Below, piece after piece: positions 1 through 10,131 of a stretch of DNA of 64,000 bases. The translations under genes and the position numbers were made by a program. Source of the DNA: Chitinophaga sancti (GTDB lineage: Bacteria > Bacteroidota > Bacteroidia > Chitinophagales > Chitinophagaceae); contig NZ_CP139972.1 of NCBI RefSeq assembly GCF_034424315.1, positions 3,658,001 to 3,722,000 of the forward strand, in the 5' to 3' direction. The notes under the pieces were generated by a model. It searched no databases. It worked only from the letters and a program-made list of their open reading frames with translations, and had not been told where the DNA came from. Position 1 is the stretch's first letter. Each line of letters begins with the position of its first letter.

Positions 1-3000
1 GCAGCAGTTACTGCGATTGGATTCACCCCTGCATTATAACCAGTCCATGTAATCGTACCGTTTGAAGTGGCGGTAAGATTAATGGAAGTGGTAGCGCAGG
101 TTAATACTGATGGCGCTGTTACTGACAATGTTGGCTTGGTAACATCCTGTATTACTGTTACACTATCTGTTGCGGTACAACCATTCGTGCCCTTAGCTGT
201 CACATAGTATTTACCAGCAGCAGTTACTGCGATTGGATTCACGCCTGCATTATAACCAGTCCATGTAATCGTACCGTTGGAAGTAGCGGTGAGATTGATG
301 AAAGTAGTAGCGCAGGTTAATACTGATGGTGCTGTTACTGATAGTGTTGGCTTAGTTACATCCTGAGTAACTGTTACGCTGTCAGATGTAGTACAACCAT
401 TCGTGCCTTTCGCTGTCACATAGTATTTACCAGCAGCAGTTACTGCGATTGGGTTTACACCTGCATTATAACCAGTCCATGTGATCGTACCGTTGGAAGT
501 GGCGGTGAGATTAATGGAAGTGGTTGCGCAGGTTAATACTGAAGGAGCTGTTACTGAAAGTGTTGGTTTGGTAACATCCTGTATTACTGTTACACTATCA
601 GATGTAGTACAACCAGTAGTGCTCTTTGCAGTAACATAATATTTACCAGGAGTGTTTACAGTGACTGGGTTCACTCCTGCATTATAACCAGTCCATGTGA
701 TCGTACCATTTGAAGTAGCTGTAAGATTAATGGAGGTAATTGCACAGGTTAATACTGATGGTGCTGTTACTGATAATGTTGGCTTAGTAACATCCTGTGT
801 TACTGTTACGCTATCAGATGTAGTACAACCATTTGTACCCTTAGCTGTAACATAATATTTACCCGAAGTGTTTACAGTGATTGGGTTCACCCCTATATTA
901 TAACCAGTCCATGTAATCGTACCGTTTGAAGTAGCTGTAAGATTAATGGAAGTGGTAGCGCAGGTTAATGTTCCCGGTGCTGTTACTGATAATGTTGGCT
1001 TAGTTACATCCTGTGTTACTGTTACGCTATCAGATGTAGTACAACCATTTGTACCTCTCGCTGTAACATAATATTTACCCGGAGTGTTTACAGTGATTGG
1101 GTTCACCCCTGTATTAAAGCCTGTCCATGTGATCGTACCGTTTGAAGTGGCTGTAAGATTAATGGAAGTGGTAGCGCAGGTTAATGTTCCCGGTGCTGTT
1201 ACTGATAATGTTGGCTTAGTTACATCCTGTGTTACTGTTACGCTATCAGATGTAGTACAACCATTTGTACCTCTCGCTGTAACATAATATTTACCCGGAG
1301 TGTTTACAGTGATGGGGTTCACCCCTGTATTAAAGCCTGTCCATGTGATCGTACCATTTGAAGTAGCTGTAAGATTAATGGAGGTAATGGCACAGGTTAA
1401 TACTGATGGTGCTGTTACTGATAATGTTGGCTTAGTAACATCCTGTGTTACTGTTACGCTATCAGATGTAGTACAACCAGTAGTGCTTTTTGCAGTAACA
1501 TAATATTTACCAGGAGTAGTTACTGTGATTGGATTCACCCCTGCATTAAAGCCTGTCCATGTGATCGTACCGTTTGAAGTAGCTGTAAGATTAATGGAAG
1601 TAGTTGCGCAGGTTAAGACTGATGGTGTTGTCACTGCCAACGTCGGCTTAGTTACATCTTGTGTGACTGTTACACTATCAGAAGTAGTACAACCATTCGT
1701 GCCTTTCGCTGTCACATAGTATTTACCAGGAGTAGTTACTGCGATTGGATTCACGCCCGCATTATAACCTGTCCATGTAATCGTACTGTTTGAAGTAGCA
1801 GTAAGATTTATGGAGGTAGTTGCGCAGGTTAAGACTGAAGGTGCTACTATTGACAAGGTTGGTTTTGTTACATCCTGAGTGACTGTTACGCTGTCAGAAG
1901 TAGTACAACCATTTGTGCCTTTCGCCGTCACATAGTATTTACCAGGAGTAGTTACTGCGATTGGATTCACCCCTGCATTATAACCAGTCCATGTGATCGT
2001 ACCATTTGAAGTGGCGGTGAGATTAATGGAAGTGGTTGCGCAGGTTAATACTGATGGTGTTGTCACTGCCAACGTCGGCTTAGTTACATCTTGTGTGACT
2101 GTTACACTATCAGAAGTAGTACAACCATTCGTGCCTTTCGCTGTCACATAGTATTTACCAGGAGTAGTTACTGCGATTGGATTCACGCCTGCATTATAGC
2201 CTGTCCATGTAATCGTACCGTTTGATGTAGCAGCAAGATTGATGGAAGTGGTTGAGCAGGTTAATGTTCCCGGTGCTGTTATAGACAGTGTTGATTTTGT
2301 TACATCCTGAGTGACGGTTATGCTGTCAGATGTAGTACAACCATTCGTGCCTTTCGCTGTCACATAGTATTTACCAGGAGTAGTTACTGCGATTGGATTC
2401 GCCCCTGCATTATAACCAGTCCATGTAATCGTACCGTTTGAAGTAGCGGTGAGATTGATGGAAGTGGTAGCGCAGGTTAATACTGATGGTGCTGTCACTG
2501 CCAACGTCGGCTTAGTTACATTCTGTGTTACTGTTACGCTGTCAGATGTAGTACAACCATTGGTTCCTTTCGCTGTCACATAGTATTTACCAGGCGTAGT
2601 TACTGCGATTGGATTCGCCCCTGCGTTATAACCAGTCCATGTGATCGTACCGTTTGAAGTGGCGGTGAGATTGATGGAAGTGGTAGCGCAGGTTAATACT
2701 GATGGTACTGCTATTGACAAAGTCGGCTTAGTAACATCTTGTGTGACTGTTACACTATCTGATGTAGTACAACCATTCGTGCCTTTCGCTGTCACATAGT
2801 ATTTACCAGGAGTATTTGCTGCGATTGGGTTTACACCTGCATTATAACCTGTCCATGTGATCGTACCGTTTGAAGTGGCGGTAAGATTAATGGAAGTGGT
2901 AGCGCAGGTTAATACTGATGGTGCTGTTACTGACAAGGTTGGCTTGGTAACATCCTGTATTACTGTTACACTATCTGTTGCGGTACAACCATTCGTGCCC

Positions 3001-4968
3001 TTAGCTGTCACATAGTATTTACCAGCAGCAGTTACTGCGATTGGATTCACCCCTGCATTATAACCAGTCCATGTAATCGTACCATTGGAAGTAGCGGTGA
3101 GATTGATGGAAGTAGTAGCGCAGGTTAATACTGATGGTGCTGTTACTGAAAGTGTTGGCTTAGTTACATCCTGAGTAACTGTTACGCTGTCAGATGTAGT
3201 ACAACCATTCGTTCCCTTAGCTGTCACATAGTATTTACCAGCAGCTGTTGCTGCGATTGGGTTTACACCTGCATTATAACCTGTCCATGTGATCGTACCG
3301 TTTGAAGTGGCGGTAAGATTAATGGAAGTGGTAGCGCAGGTTAATACTGATGGTGCTGTTACTGACAATGTTGGCTTGGTAACATCCTGTATTACTGTTA
3401 CACTATCTATTGCGGTACAACCATTCGTGCCCTTAGCTGTCACATAGTATTTACCAGCAGCAGTTACTGCGATTGGATTCACCCCTGCATTATAACCTGT
3501 CCATGTGATCGTACCGTTTGATGTAGCTGTAAGATTAATGGAAGTGGTAGCGCAGGTTAATACTGATGGTGTTGCTATTGACAAGGTCGGCTTAGCGATA
3601 TCCTGAGTGACTGTTACACTATCAGAAGTAGTACAACCATTCGTACCCTTAGCTGTCACATAGTATTTACCAGCAGCTGTTACCGCAACCGGATTCACAC
3701 CCGCACTATACCCTGTCCATGTAATCGTTCCGTTTGATGTAGCTGTAAGATTAATAGAGGTAGTTGCGCAGCTTAATACTGATGGTGCTGCTACTGCCAA
3801 TGTCGGCTTAGCAATATCCTGAGTAACTGTTACGCTGTCAGATGTAGTACAACCATTTGTGCCTTTCGCTGTCACATAGTATCTACCAGCAGCTGTTACC
3901 GCTATTGGGTTCACACCCGCATTATACCCCGTCCATGTAATCGTTCCATTTGAACTGGCGCTAAGATTAATAGAAGTAGTAGCACAGGTTAATACTGAAG
4001 GTGCTGTTACTGACAATGTTGGCTTAGCAACATCCTGTGTTACTGTTACACTATCTGTTTTTGTACAACCATTCGTGCCCTTAGCTGTCACATAATATTT
4101 ACCAGCAGCTGTTACCGCAACCGGATTCACACCCGCATTATACCCCGTCCATGTAATCGTTCCATTTGAACTAGCTGTAAGATTAATGGAAGTAGTTGCG
4201 CAGGTTAATACTGAAGGCGCTGCTATTGACAATGTCGGTTTAACAACATCCTGCGTTACCGTTACACTATCAAAAGTAGTACAACCATTCGTACCCTTGG
4301 CTGTCACATAATATTTACCAGGAGTAGTTGCAGAAATTGGATTCACACCCGCATTATACCCCGTCCATGTAATCGTTCCATTTGAACTAGCGCTAAGATT
4401 CACAGATGTCGTAGCACAACTTAAGGTGCCTGGCGCTGTCACAGCCAATGTCGGTTTAACAACATCCTGCGTTACCGTTACACTATCAAAAGCAGTACAA
4501 CCATTCGTACCCTTAGCCGTTACATAATACCTACCAGCAGCAGTTACCGCAACCGGATTCACACCCGCATTATACCCCGTCCATGTAATCGTTCCATTTG
4601 AACTAGCGCTAAGATTTACAGATGCCGTAGCACAACTTAAGGTGCCTGGCGCTGTCACTGCCAGGGTCGGCTTAACAATATCCTGCGTTACCGTTACACT
4701 ATCCGTAACAATACAACCATTTGCCCCGCGAGCTGTTACATAATATTTACCACCGGCACTTACTGTAACCGGATTCACCCCCGCATTATACCCTGCCCAG
4801 GTGATCGTTCCATTTGAACTAGCGGAAAGATTTACAACTGTCGTTGTACAATTTAATGCAGCAGGTGCCACCACTGATAAGGTTGGCTTCGTAACATCCT
4901 GTGTTACTGACACCTGAGCCGTACCTTTACACCCTGTTACAGGATTCGTTACCGTCAATGTATAAGTA
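1..4968 (-). repeat. Array of about 23 tandem 216-bp (72-codon) repeats
   Basis: Unit boundaries (GCAGCAGTTACTGCGATTGG and variants on the plus strand) recur at 1, 217, 433, 649 and onward in exact 216-bp steps to about 4753. No length change was seen at the points checked, so the reading frame is kept. Units from 1 to about 3600 are very alike. Those from about 3600 to 4900 are progressively more diverged, for example CTATCAAAAG in place of CTATCAGATG. This is the pattern expected when the distal part has been homogenised or amplified most recently. The array continues past the left edge. Confidence 0.95.
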
Positions 4969-7900
4969 CCAGCCACACTCACCACCGGATTCTGTAAGGT
5001 AGCACTAAACCCTGAAGGCCCACTCCAACTATAAGTTACTCCAGCAACTGATGAACTTCCTGATAACGTAACGGAAGTATTCCCACAGGAAAGCCCCCCA
5101 CTCACACCCGCTATTGCCGTTGGCGGAACCGCCGTCTGTTTTACTGTTACTGTATCACTACCCGTACATCCCGTTGTAGGATTCGTTACTGTCAATATAT
5201 AATCACCAGGAACCGTCACTACCGGGTTCTGTACGCCAGCACTATACCCGGCAGGCCCGGTCCAGCTATAAGTGACTCCTGATACCGTCGAACTTCCTGA
5301 CAATGCCACGGAAATTACACTACATGTCAGCGAATCCTTCACCGTTGCCACCGCTGTTAATGAACCCGCACCCGCCGCATTCACCTTCACATTATCCACA
5401 TAATAAAACTCATCCGTTCCCGTAGCACGTGCACGGATTACCAATTGTAGTGTACTACCACTCAACATTGTCGGTGTTGAAACATAAGAAGATGTCGTAC
5501 TATGATTATTTACAGCAGACTTCTTCTCCGCGAACAACACCTCCGCTCCGCCATCTATTTTATAATAGAACCGGATATAATCCGCATAAGTACCCGTATC
5601 ATTCATCACCGCACCACCCGTTACCGCACTGCGAACATTTGCACCAATACTCACATTCGTCTTTCCTGATATATCCATCACCCCGGATGTCCATGCCCCC
5701 TCCCCTGTCGTTCCAATCCCACTAATCCTAAACTCATTATTTAACACTGAAAACAAACTACCAGAAGGATAAGTCACACTCCAGGCCGTAGCCCCATTAT
5801 CTACCGTCACCCCATTCGCCAGGGTGAAATCTTCATTCCACATCGTACTCGCCGTCGCACCATCATTCGTCACCGTTACTGACTGGGTACTTGTACACCC
5901 ATTCACCGGGTTCTTCACTGTCAACGTATACACGCCTGCTACACTTACCACCGGGTTCTGCAAAGCCGATGTATACCCGGATGGCCCTGCCCATGCATAA
6001 GTTACACCCGTAGTAGATGAACTACCAGACAATGTCACTGTTGAATTTCCACAAGACAATGGCCCACTCACACCCGCAAATGCGCCCGGAGGGGTGATAG
6101 ACTGCAACACCGTCACCGTATCCATGCCCGTACATCCTGTAGCAGGATTTGTCACTGTCAATATATAATCACCCGGTGCTGTCACCGCTGGGTTTTGCAA
6201 GGTAGAACTAAACCCTGAAGGCCCCGTCCAGCTATAAGTTACATCCGCCGTCGCTGAAGATCCGGACAAGCCTACTGATGTCACCGCACAAGTCAGCGAA
6301 TCCTTCACCGTAGCCAATGCTGTCAATGATCCACCACTCGCCGCATTCACCTTCACATTATCCACATAGTAAAACTCATCCGTTCCCGTTGCCCGTGCAC
6401 GTACCACCACTTGCAAGGTACTTCCACTCAACACAGTGGACGTTGATACATAAGTATTCGTGGTACTATGCCCATTGATATCTGACTTTTTCTCCGCAAA
6501 CAACACCTCTGCCCCGCCATTCAATTTATAATAAAAACGAAGGTAATCCGCATACGTACCCACATCATTCATCACCGCACCACCCGTCACGGAACTGCGT
6601 ACATTGGCACCAATACTTACATTTGTCTTCCCTGATATATCAATTACGCCGGATGTCCATACACCTTCTCCCGTCGTACCAATCCCACTTATCCTAAACT
6701 CATTATTCAATACTGAGAAAAGACTTCCGGAAGGATTCGTCACACTCCACGCCGTTGTACCATTATCCACCGTCACCCCATTCGCCAACGTAAAGTCTTC
6801 ATTCCAGATGCTGGTCGTCGTAGACACATTATTCACCACTGTCACCGTCTGACTACTCGTACACCCATTCACAGGGTTCGTCACCGTTACCGTATAATCT
6901 CCTGCCACACTTACCACCGGGTTCTGCAGCGTAGAGGTATACCCGGATGGCCCCGCCCATTTATAAGTCACTCCCGTCGTCGCTGAACTGGCCGTTAAAT
7001 TGACCGTTGCGGCACCACAAGACAATGGTCCACTCACGCCCGCTGTCACGCCCGGTGCTGTTGTAAACTGCCTGACTGTGACCGTGTCTTTCCCCGTACA
7101 TCCTGTTGATGTATTCGTTACCGTTAATATATAATCTCCCGCAGCACTCACCACCGGATTTTGCGTGGCAGATGTAAACCCTGAAGGCCCGGTCCAACTA
7201 TAAGTAACACCAGAAACACCGGAGCTACCAGATAACGTTACTGAGCTTACACTACATGTAAGCGAATCCTTCACGGTCGCCAGTGCGGTAGGATAACTTA
7301 CCTGGTTTGCCCCTGTCAGACTCACATTATCAAAGAAGTACCTTTCTGTAGGATCTGAATTCCTTGCCCTTATGATGACCTGCAAACTACTGCCACTCAA
7401 AGCTGCAGAGTTAACGGTAATCTTCGATGTACCCGTGGTTGTACTACCTATCCCTGAATAATCCTCGTACACTAATACCTCCGCTCCACCATTCAATTTA
7501 TAATACACCTTCATGTAATCATCACTCTCAAACGCATCACTTGCACTCGCCGTCTCACTCCTCAGATCTGCCGCTATCACTACATTCGTCTTCCCTGATA
7601 TATCGACCACACCAGATGACCAGGTGGTTTCGCCCGCTCCTGTATAGGTCACTTTAAACTCATTACTTTGCACAGACGCTGTACCTGTTCCATTACTCAC
7701 GATCGTCCATGGTGTGGTTCCACTATCCGAAATCGTACCATTTGCGAATGTGAAATCCTCCAGCCAAAACACGGAAGGCGTTGATGAAGTGGCGTCTACC
7801 ACCACTGACTTAGATGCCGTACACCCGTTTGCAGGATTCTTTACCGTCACTGTATAAGTACCGGCCACATTCACTGCAGGCTTCTGCACGGTCGATGTAA

Positions 7901-9740
7901 ATCCTGAAGGCCCGGTCCAGCTATAGGTAGCATTCGCCACCGTTGAACTTGCACTAAGCGTTACACTTGTCAAACATCCTAATACACCTCCACTTGCATC
8001 GAGGTCCGGGGTTACTTTATTCTCCGTCACTGTAGCTGTTGTAGATACCGTACAACCCGTAGGTAATGTCGCTGTCACTGTATACACACCGGCTGCTGAT
8101 ACCGTTGGATTTTGAGTGGTAGATGTAAACCCGTTAGGTCCAGTCCATGCATAAGAAGAAACTGTGCCGCTCGGTGTAACCGTTATTGTTGCATTACTTG
8201 TACACGTTACAGGCCCACTCACCGCTGTCGCCAGGGTAACCGCAGGATCTACCGCACTAACTTTTACATTATCAAAATAGTAAAACTCATCAGTACCCGT
8301 TGCCCTTGCTCTTACTACAATCTGCAAAGTATTGCCTGTAGGAACCGATACTGAAAAAGTGGTATTCGTTGTACTATGACTATTGATCGCAGATTTCTTT
8401 TCATAAAACAACACCTCTGATCCGCCATTAATTTTATAATAAAACCGGATGTAATCTGCATAAGTACCCGTGTCATTCATTACCGCTGTTCCTGTAATGG
8501 AACTTCTTACGGCTCCTGAAACTGTCACACTGGTTTTACCTGTCATCGTCATACTACCAGAAGTCCACACACCTTCACCTGTCGTACCAATTCCACTTAT
8601 TCTAAATTCATTATTCAACACGGAGAAGAGGCTCCCTGAAGGATTCGTTACACTCCAGGCAGTCGTTCCATTATCAGCCGTCGTACCGTTTGACAAGGTA
8701 AAGTTCTCCTCCCAGGTGGTAGATACCGCATTCCCTGCTGTCACCGTTACGGTCTGCGATGTTTTACAGCCATTCGCAGGGTTCGTGACCGTAACTGTAT
8801 AACTACCTGCTGTACTTACCGTAGGTTTCTGTGCTGTAGATGTAAAACTATTGGGCCCTGTCCAGCTATACGTTGCATTCGCTACAGATGATGCTGCAGA
8901 TAACACTACGCTTGATGCACATGCCAGTGAACCACCCGTAGCAGATAAATCCGGGGCTACTTTATTTTCTGTCACCGCTACGGAAGCTGTGCCCGTGCCA
9001 GCGCTGCTCGTTCCCGTTACTGTATAGGTCCCTGCTGTGCTAACGGTTGGATTTTGTGATGTGGATGTAAAACCATTTGGCCCTGTCCAGCTATAGGTTG
9101 TACTACTTGCTGATGATGTGGCTGATAGCGTTAATGAAGTCGTTGTACAGGTCAGCACACCACTATTTGCAGCTGTTGCCGTTACGGTAACACCGCTACT
9201 TGCACAGGGTCCTTTCTCCTTAAATACCCTGTATTGCTCTATGTAATATTTCGATGTCTGGGTGCCTCCATTGTTGTAGTTATAGATCCTCACTACTAAC
9301 TGCACACTACTTCCATTTAGTAAACCGGATGTAAAATCCAGTGTTCCGAAATTCCCGGTCCGGGAATCTAACAATGTTTCTGCTCCGCCGTTGATCTTGT
9401 AATAGATCTTCACATATTCGGAGCTATTCATATCACCCTCCGAAGTGATCTTTACGGCTGCCTGCCAGTCCGTATAACCAGCAGTAGAAAATACCTGCGA
9501 ATACCACACCCCTTCTCCGCCAAGTTCCTGCGCAGTTAATCGATTCGATTTGATAGCAAAATAACCTGTGCTTAGTACTTTCGACGCATCCAGGTACCAG
9601 CCGGTAGATGAATTGTCTGCAGTAGTACCATTTGCTCCTGGAAATGTGCCAGAGATAATAGGGCATTCAGGACTTGCAAATACAGATGTTCGTACAAATA
9701 AAAAAATGGCTGCAAAGAAAAGCATGAAATGCCTTTGCAT
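1..9740 (-). CDS. Giant secreted Ig-like repeat adhesin, 3' end outside window
   Basis: The minus frame stays open from the ATG at 9740 to the left edge (3,246 codons), so the C-terminus is missing. Residues 1-22 form a signal peptide (MQRHFMLFFAAIFLFVRTS). Five jelly-roll or concanavalin-like modules follow at about 9680-9230, 8740-8270, 7790-7310, 6830-6350 and 5880-5390. Modules two to five carry motifs such as WNEDFTLANG, GEGVWTSG and DEFYYVDNVKV. They are separated by Ig/PKD-like modules with YSWTGPSGF, QNPVVS and GxYxxTVxNPxxGC. From about 4900 to 1 the protein is a tandem array of 72-residue repeats containing TWTGYNAGVNP and GKYYVTAKGTNGC, each with two Cys. This is the plan of Bacteroidota SprB-like or gliding-associated adhesins exported by T9SS. 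A C-terminal sorting domain is expected beyond the window but not seen. Surface adhesion is inferred. Confidence 0.9.
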   Translation of the reverse strand, partial: MQRHFMLFFAAIFLFVRTSVFASPECPIISGTFPGANGTTADNSSTGWYLDASKVLSTGYFAIKSNRLTAQELGGEGVWYSQVFSTAGYTDWQAAVKITSEGDMNSSEYVKIYYKINGGAETLLDSRTGNFGTLDFTSGLLNGSSVQLVVRIYNYNNGGTQTSKYYIEQYRVFKEKGPCASSGVTVTATAANSGVLTCTTTSLTLSATSSASSTTYSWTGPNGFTSTSQNPTVSTAGTYTVTGTSSAGTGTASVAVTENKVAPDLSATGGSLACASSVVLSAASSVANATYSWTGPNSFTSTAQKPTVSTAGSYTVTVTNPANGCKTSQTVTVTAGNAVSTTWEENFTLSNGTTADNGTTAWSVTNPSGSLFSVLNNEFRISGIGTTGEGVWTSGSMTMTGKTSVTVSGAVRSSITGTAVMNDTGTYADYIRFYYKINGGSEVLFYEKKSAINSHSTTNTTFSVSVPTGNTLQIVVRARATGTDEFYYFDNVKVSAVDPAVTLATAVSGPVTCTSNATITVTPSGTVSSYAWTGPNGFTSTTQNPTVSAAGVYTVTATLPTGCTVSTTATVTENKVTPDLDASGGVLGCLTSVTLSASSTVANATYSWTGPSGFTSTVQKPAVNVAGTYTVTVKNPANGCTASKSVVVDATSSTPSVFWLEDFTFANGTISDSGTTPWTIVSNGTGTASVQSNEFKVTYTGAGETTWSSGVVDISGKTNVVIAADLRSETASASDAFESDDYMKVYYKLNGGAEVLVYEDYSGIGSTTTGTSKITVNSAALSGSSLQVIIRARNSDPTERYFFDNVSLTGANQVSYPTALATVKDSLTCSVSSVTLSGSSGVSGVTYSWTGPSGFTSATQNPVVSAAGDYILTVTNTSTGCTGKDTVTVRQFTTAPGVTAGVSGPLSCGAATVNLTASSATTGVTYKWAGPSGYTSTLQNPVVSVAGDYTVTVTNPVNGCTSSQTVTVVNNVSTTTSIWNEDFTLANGVTVDNGTTAWSVTNPSGSLFSVLNNEFRISGIGTTGEGVWTSGVIDISGKTNVSIGANVRSSVTGGAVMNDVGTYADYLRFYYKLNGGAEVLFAEKKSDINGHSTTNTYVSTSTVLSGSTLQVVVRARATGTDEFYYVDNVKVNAASGGSLTALATVKDSLTCAVTSVGLSGSSATADVTYSWTGPSGFSSTLQNPAVTAPGDYILTVTNPATGCTGMDTVTVLQSITPPGAFAGVSGPLSCGNSTVTLSGSSSTTGVTYAWAGPSGYTSALQNPVVSVAGVYTLTVKNPVNGCTSTQSVTVTNDGATASTMWNEDFTLANGVTVDNGATAWSVTYPSGSLFSVLNNEFRISGIGTTGEGAWTSGVMDISGKTNVSIGANVRSAVTGGAVMNDTGTYADYIRFYYKIDGGAEVLFAEKKSAVNNHSTTSSYVSTPTMLSGSTLQLVIRARATGTDEFYYVDNVKVNAAGAGSLTAVATVKDSLTCSVISVALSGSSTVSGVTYSWTGPAGYSAGVQNPVVTVPGDYILTVTNPTTGCTGSDTVTVKQTAVPPTAIAGVSGGLSCGNTSVTLSGSSSVAGVTYSWSGPSGFSATLQNPVVSVAGTYTLTVTNPVTGCKGTAQVSVTQDVTKPTLSVVAPAALNCTTTVVNLSASSNGTITWAGYNAGVNPVTVSAGGKYYVTARGANGCIVTDSVTVTQDIVKPTLAVTAPGTLSCATASVNLSASSNGTITWTGYNAGVNPVAVTAAGRYYVTAKGTNGCTAFDSVTVTQDVVKPTLAVTAPGTLSCATTSVNLSASSNGTITWTGYNAGVNPISATTPGKYYVTAKGTNGCTTFDSVTVTQDVVKPTLSIAAPSVLTCATTSINLTASSNGTITWTGYNAGVNPVAVTAAGKYYVTAKGTNGCTKTDSVTVTQDVAKPTLSVTAPSVLTCATTSINLSASSNGTITWTGYNAGVNPIAVTAAGRYYVTAKGTNGCTTSDSVTVTQDIAKPTLAVAAPSVLSCATTSINLTATSNGTITWTGYSAGVNPVAVTAAGKYYVTAKGTNGCTTSDSVTVTQDIAKPTLSIATPSVLTCATTSINLTATSNGTITWTGYNAGVNPIAVTAAGKYYVTAKGTNGCTAIDSVTVIQDVTKPTLSVTAPSVLTCATTSINLTATSNGTITWTGYNAGVNPIAATAAGKYYVTAKGTNGCTTSDSVTVTQDVTKPTLSVTAPSVLTCATTSINLTATSNGTITWTGYNAGVNPIAVTAAGKYYVTAKGTNGCTATDSVTVIQDVTKPTLSVTAPSVLTCATTSINLTATSNGTITWTGYNAGVNPIAANTPGKYYVTAKGTNGCTTSDSVTVTQDVTKPTLSIAVPSVLTCATTSINLTATSNGTITWTGYNAGANPIAVTTPGKYYVTAKGTNGCTTSDSVTVTQNVTKPTLAVTAPSVLTCATTSINLTATSNGTITWTGYNAGANPIAVTTPGKYYVTAKGTNGCTTSDSITVTQDVTKSTLSITAPGTLTCSTTSINLAATSNGTITWTGYNAGVNPIAVTTPGKYYVTAKGTNGCTTSDSVTVTQDVTKPTLAVTTPSVLTCATTSINLTATSNGTITWTGYNAGVNPIAVTTPGKYYVTAKGTNGCTTSDSVTVTQDVTKPTLSIVAPSVLTCATTSINLTATSNSTITWTGYNAGVNPIAVTTPGKYYVTAKGTNGCTTSDSVTVTQDVTKPTLAVTTPSVLTCATTSINLTATSNGTITWTGFNAGVNPITVTTPGKYYVTAKSTTGCTTSDSVTVTQDVTKPTLSVTAPSVLTCAITSINLTATSNGTITWTGFNTGVNPITVNTPGKYYVTARGTNGCTTSDSVTVTQDVTKPTLSVTAPGTLTCATTSINLTATSNGTITWTGFNTGVNPITVNTPGKYYVTARGTNGCTTSDSVTVTQDVTKPTLSVTAPGTLTCATTSINLTATSNGTITWTGYNIGVNPITVNTSGKYYVTAKGTNGCTTSDSVTVTQDVTKPTLSVTAPSVLTCAITSINLTATSNGTITWTGYNAGVNPVTVNTPGKYYVTAKSTTGCTTSDSVTVIQDVTKPTLSVTAPSVLTCATTSINLTATSNGTITWTGYNAGVNPIAVTAAGKYYVTAKGTNGCTTSDSVTVTQDVTKPTLSVTAPSVLTCATTFINLTATSNGTITWTGYNAGVNPIAVTAAGKYYVTAKGTNGCTATDSVTVIQDVTKPTLSVTAPSVLTCATTSINLTATSNGTITWTGYNAGVNPIAVTA

Positions 9741-10131
9741 TTGAAAGTGTTGGAATTTCAAGGGTGTCGTTTTTAAGGGATATAGGATTCTATTTCGATG
9801 ACCACAGTGTTCTATGATGACAATACGTAATATTATAGAATATTATAACAATGAGTAACAACAAAAGTAGTCCAGGCACTTAAAAAGAAAGGCAATAGGG
9901 CGGAATAGAATGAGTAAATAGGTCATAAGTACTGGACTATCATTCTACTGACCTTATGAGTAGCGATTATTGAGTAAATGGGGGATATTACTGAGTATAG
10001 TAGTAGTAAATCTGCTGTTTTAGATGAAGTGAAGGGGCAAGCTTTTTAGCAAACCATGACTTTTGACTAAACCAAAGTGTATTCCTGCTAAATCCCCCTG
10101 CTCAAATTCCATCACTTTTGTAAAAAAAATC
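9741..10131. other. Intergenic region between divergent adhesin and oxidoreductase genes
   Basis: This AT-rich stretch has no convincing ORF. It holds short direct repeats such as AATATTAT twice near 9830-9850 and GAGTAAAT twice, and presumably the divergent promoters. No clear TAnnTTTG box was found for the adhesin gene. Confidence 0.5.
10113..10120 (+). promoter_or_regulatory. Possible -7 promoter box
   Basis: CACTTTTG matches six of the eight positions of the Bacteroidota -7 consensus TAnnTTTG (first base differs) and lies 11 nt upstream of the oxidoreductase ATG. No good TTG at -33 is visible, so support is weak. Confidence 0.3.

Noticed and set aside
1084..1719. Three plus-strand ORFs of 64-67 codons in the repeat array
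   Set aside because: They are antisense frames of the 72-residue repeats and recur every 216 bp with the array; the minus strand is open throughout.
5429..8802. Plus-strand ORFs of 76-110 codons opposite the adhesin modules
   Set aside because: Out-of-frame shadows of the giant minus-strand gene; low-complexity, no family motif.
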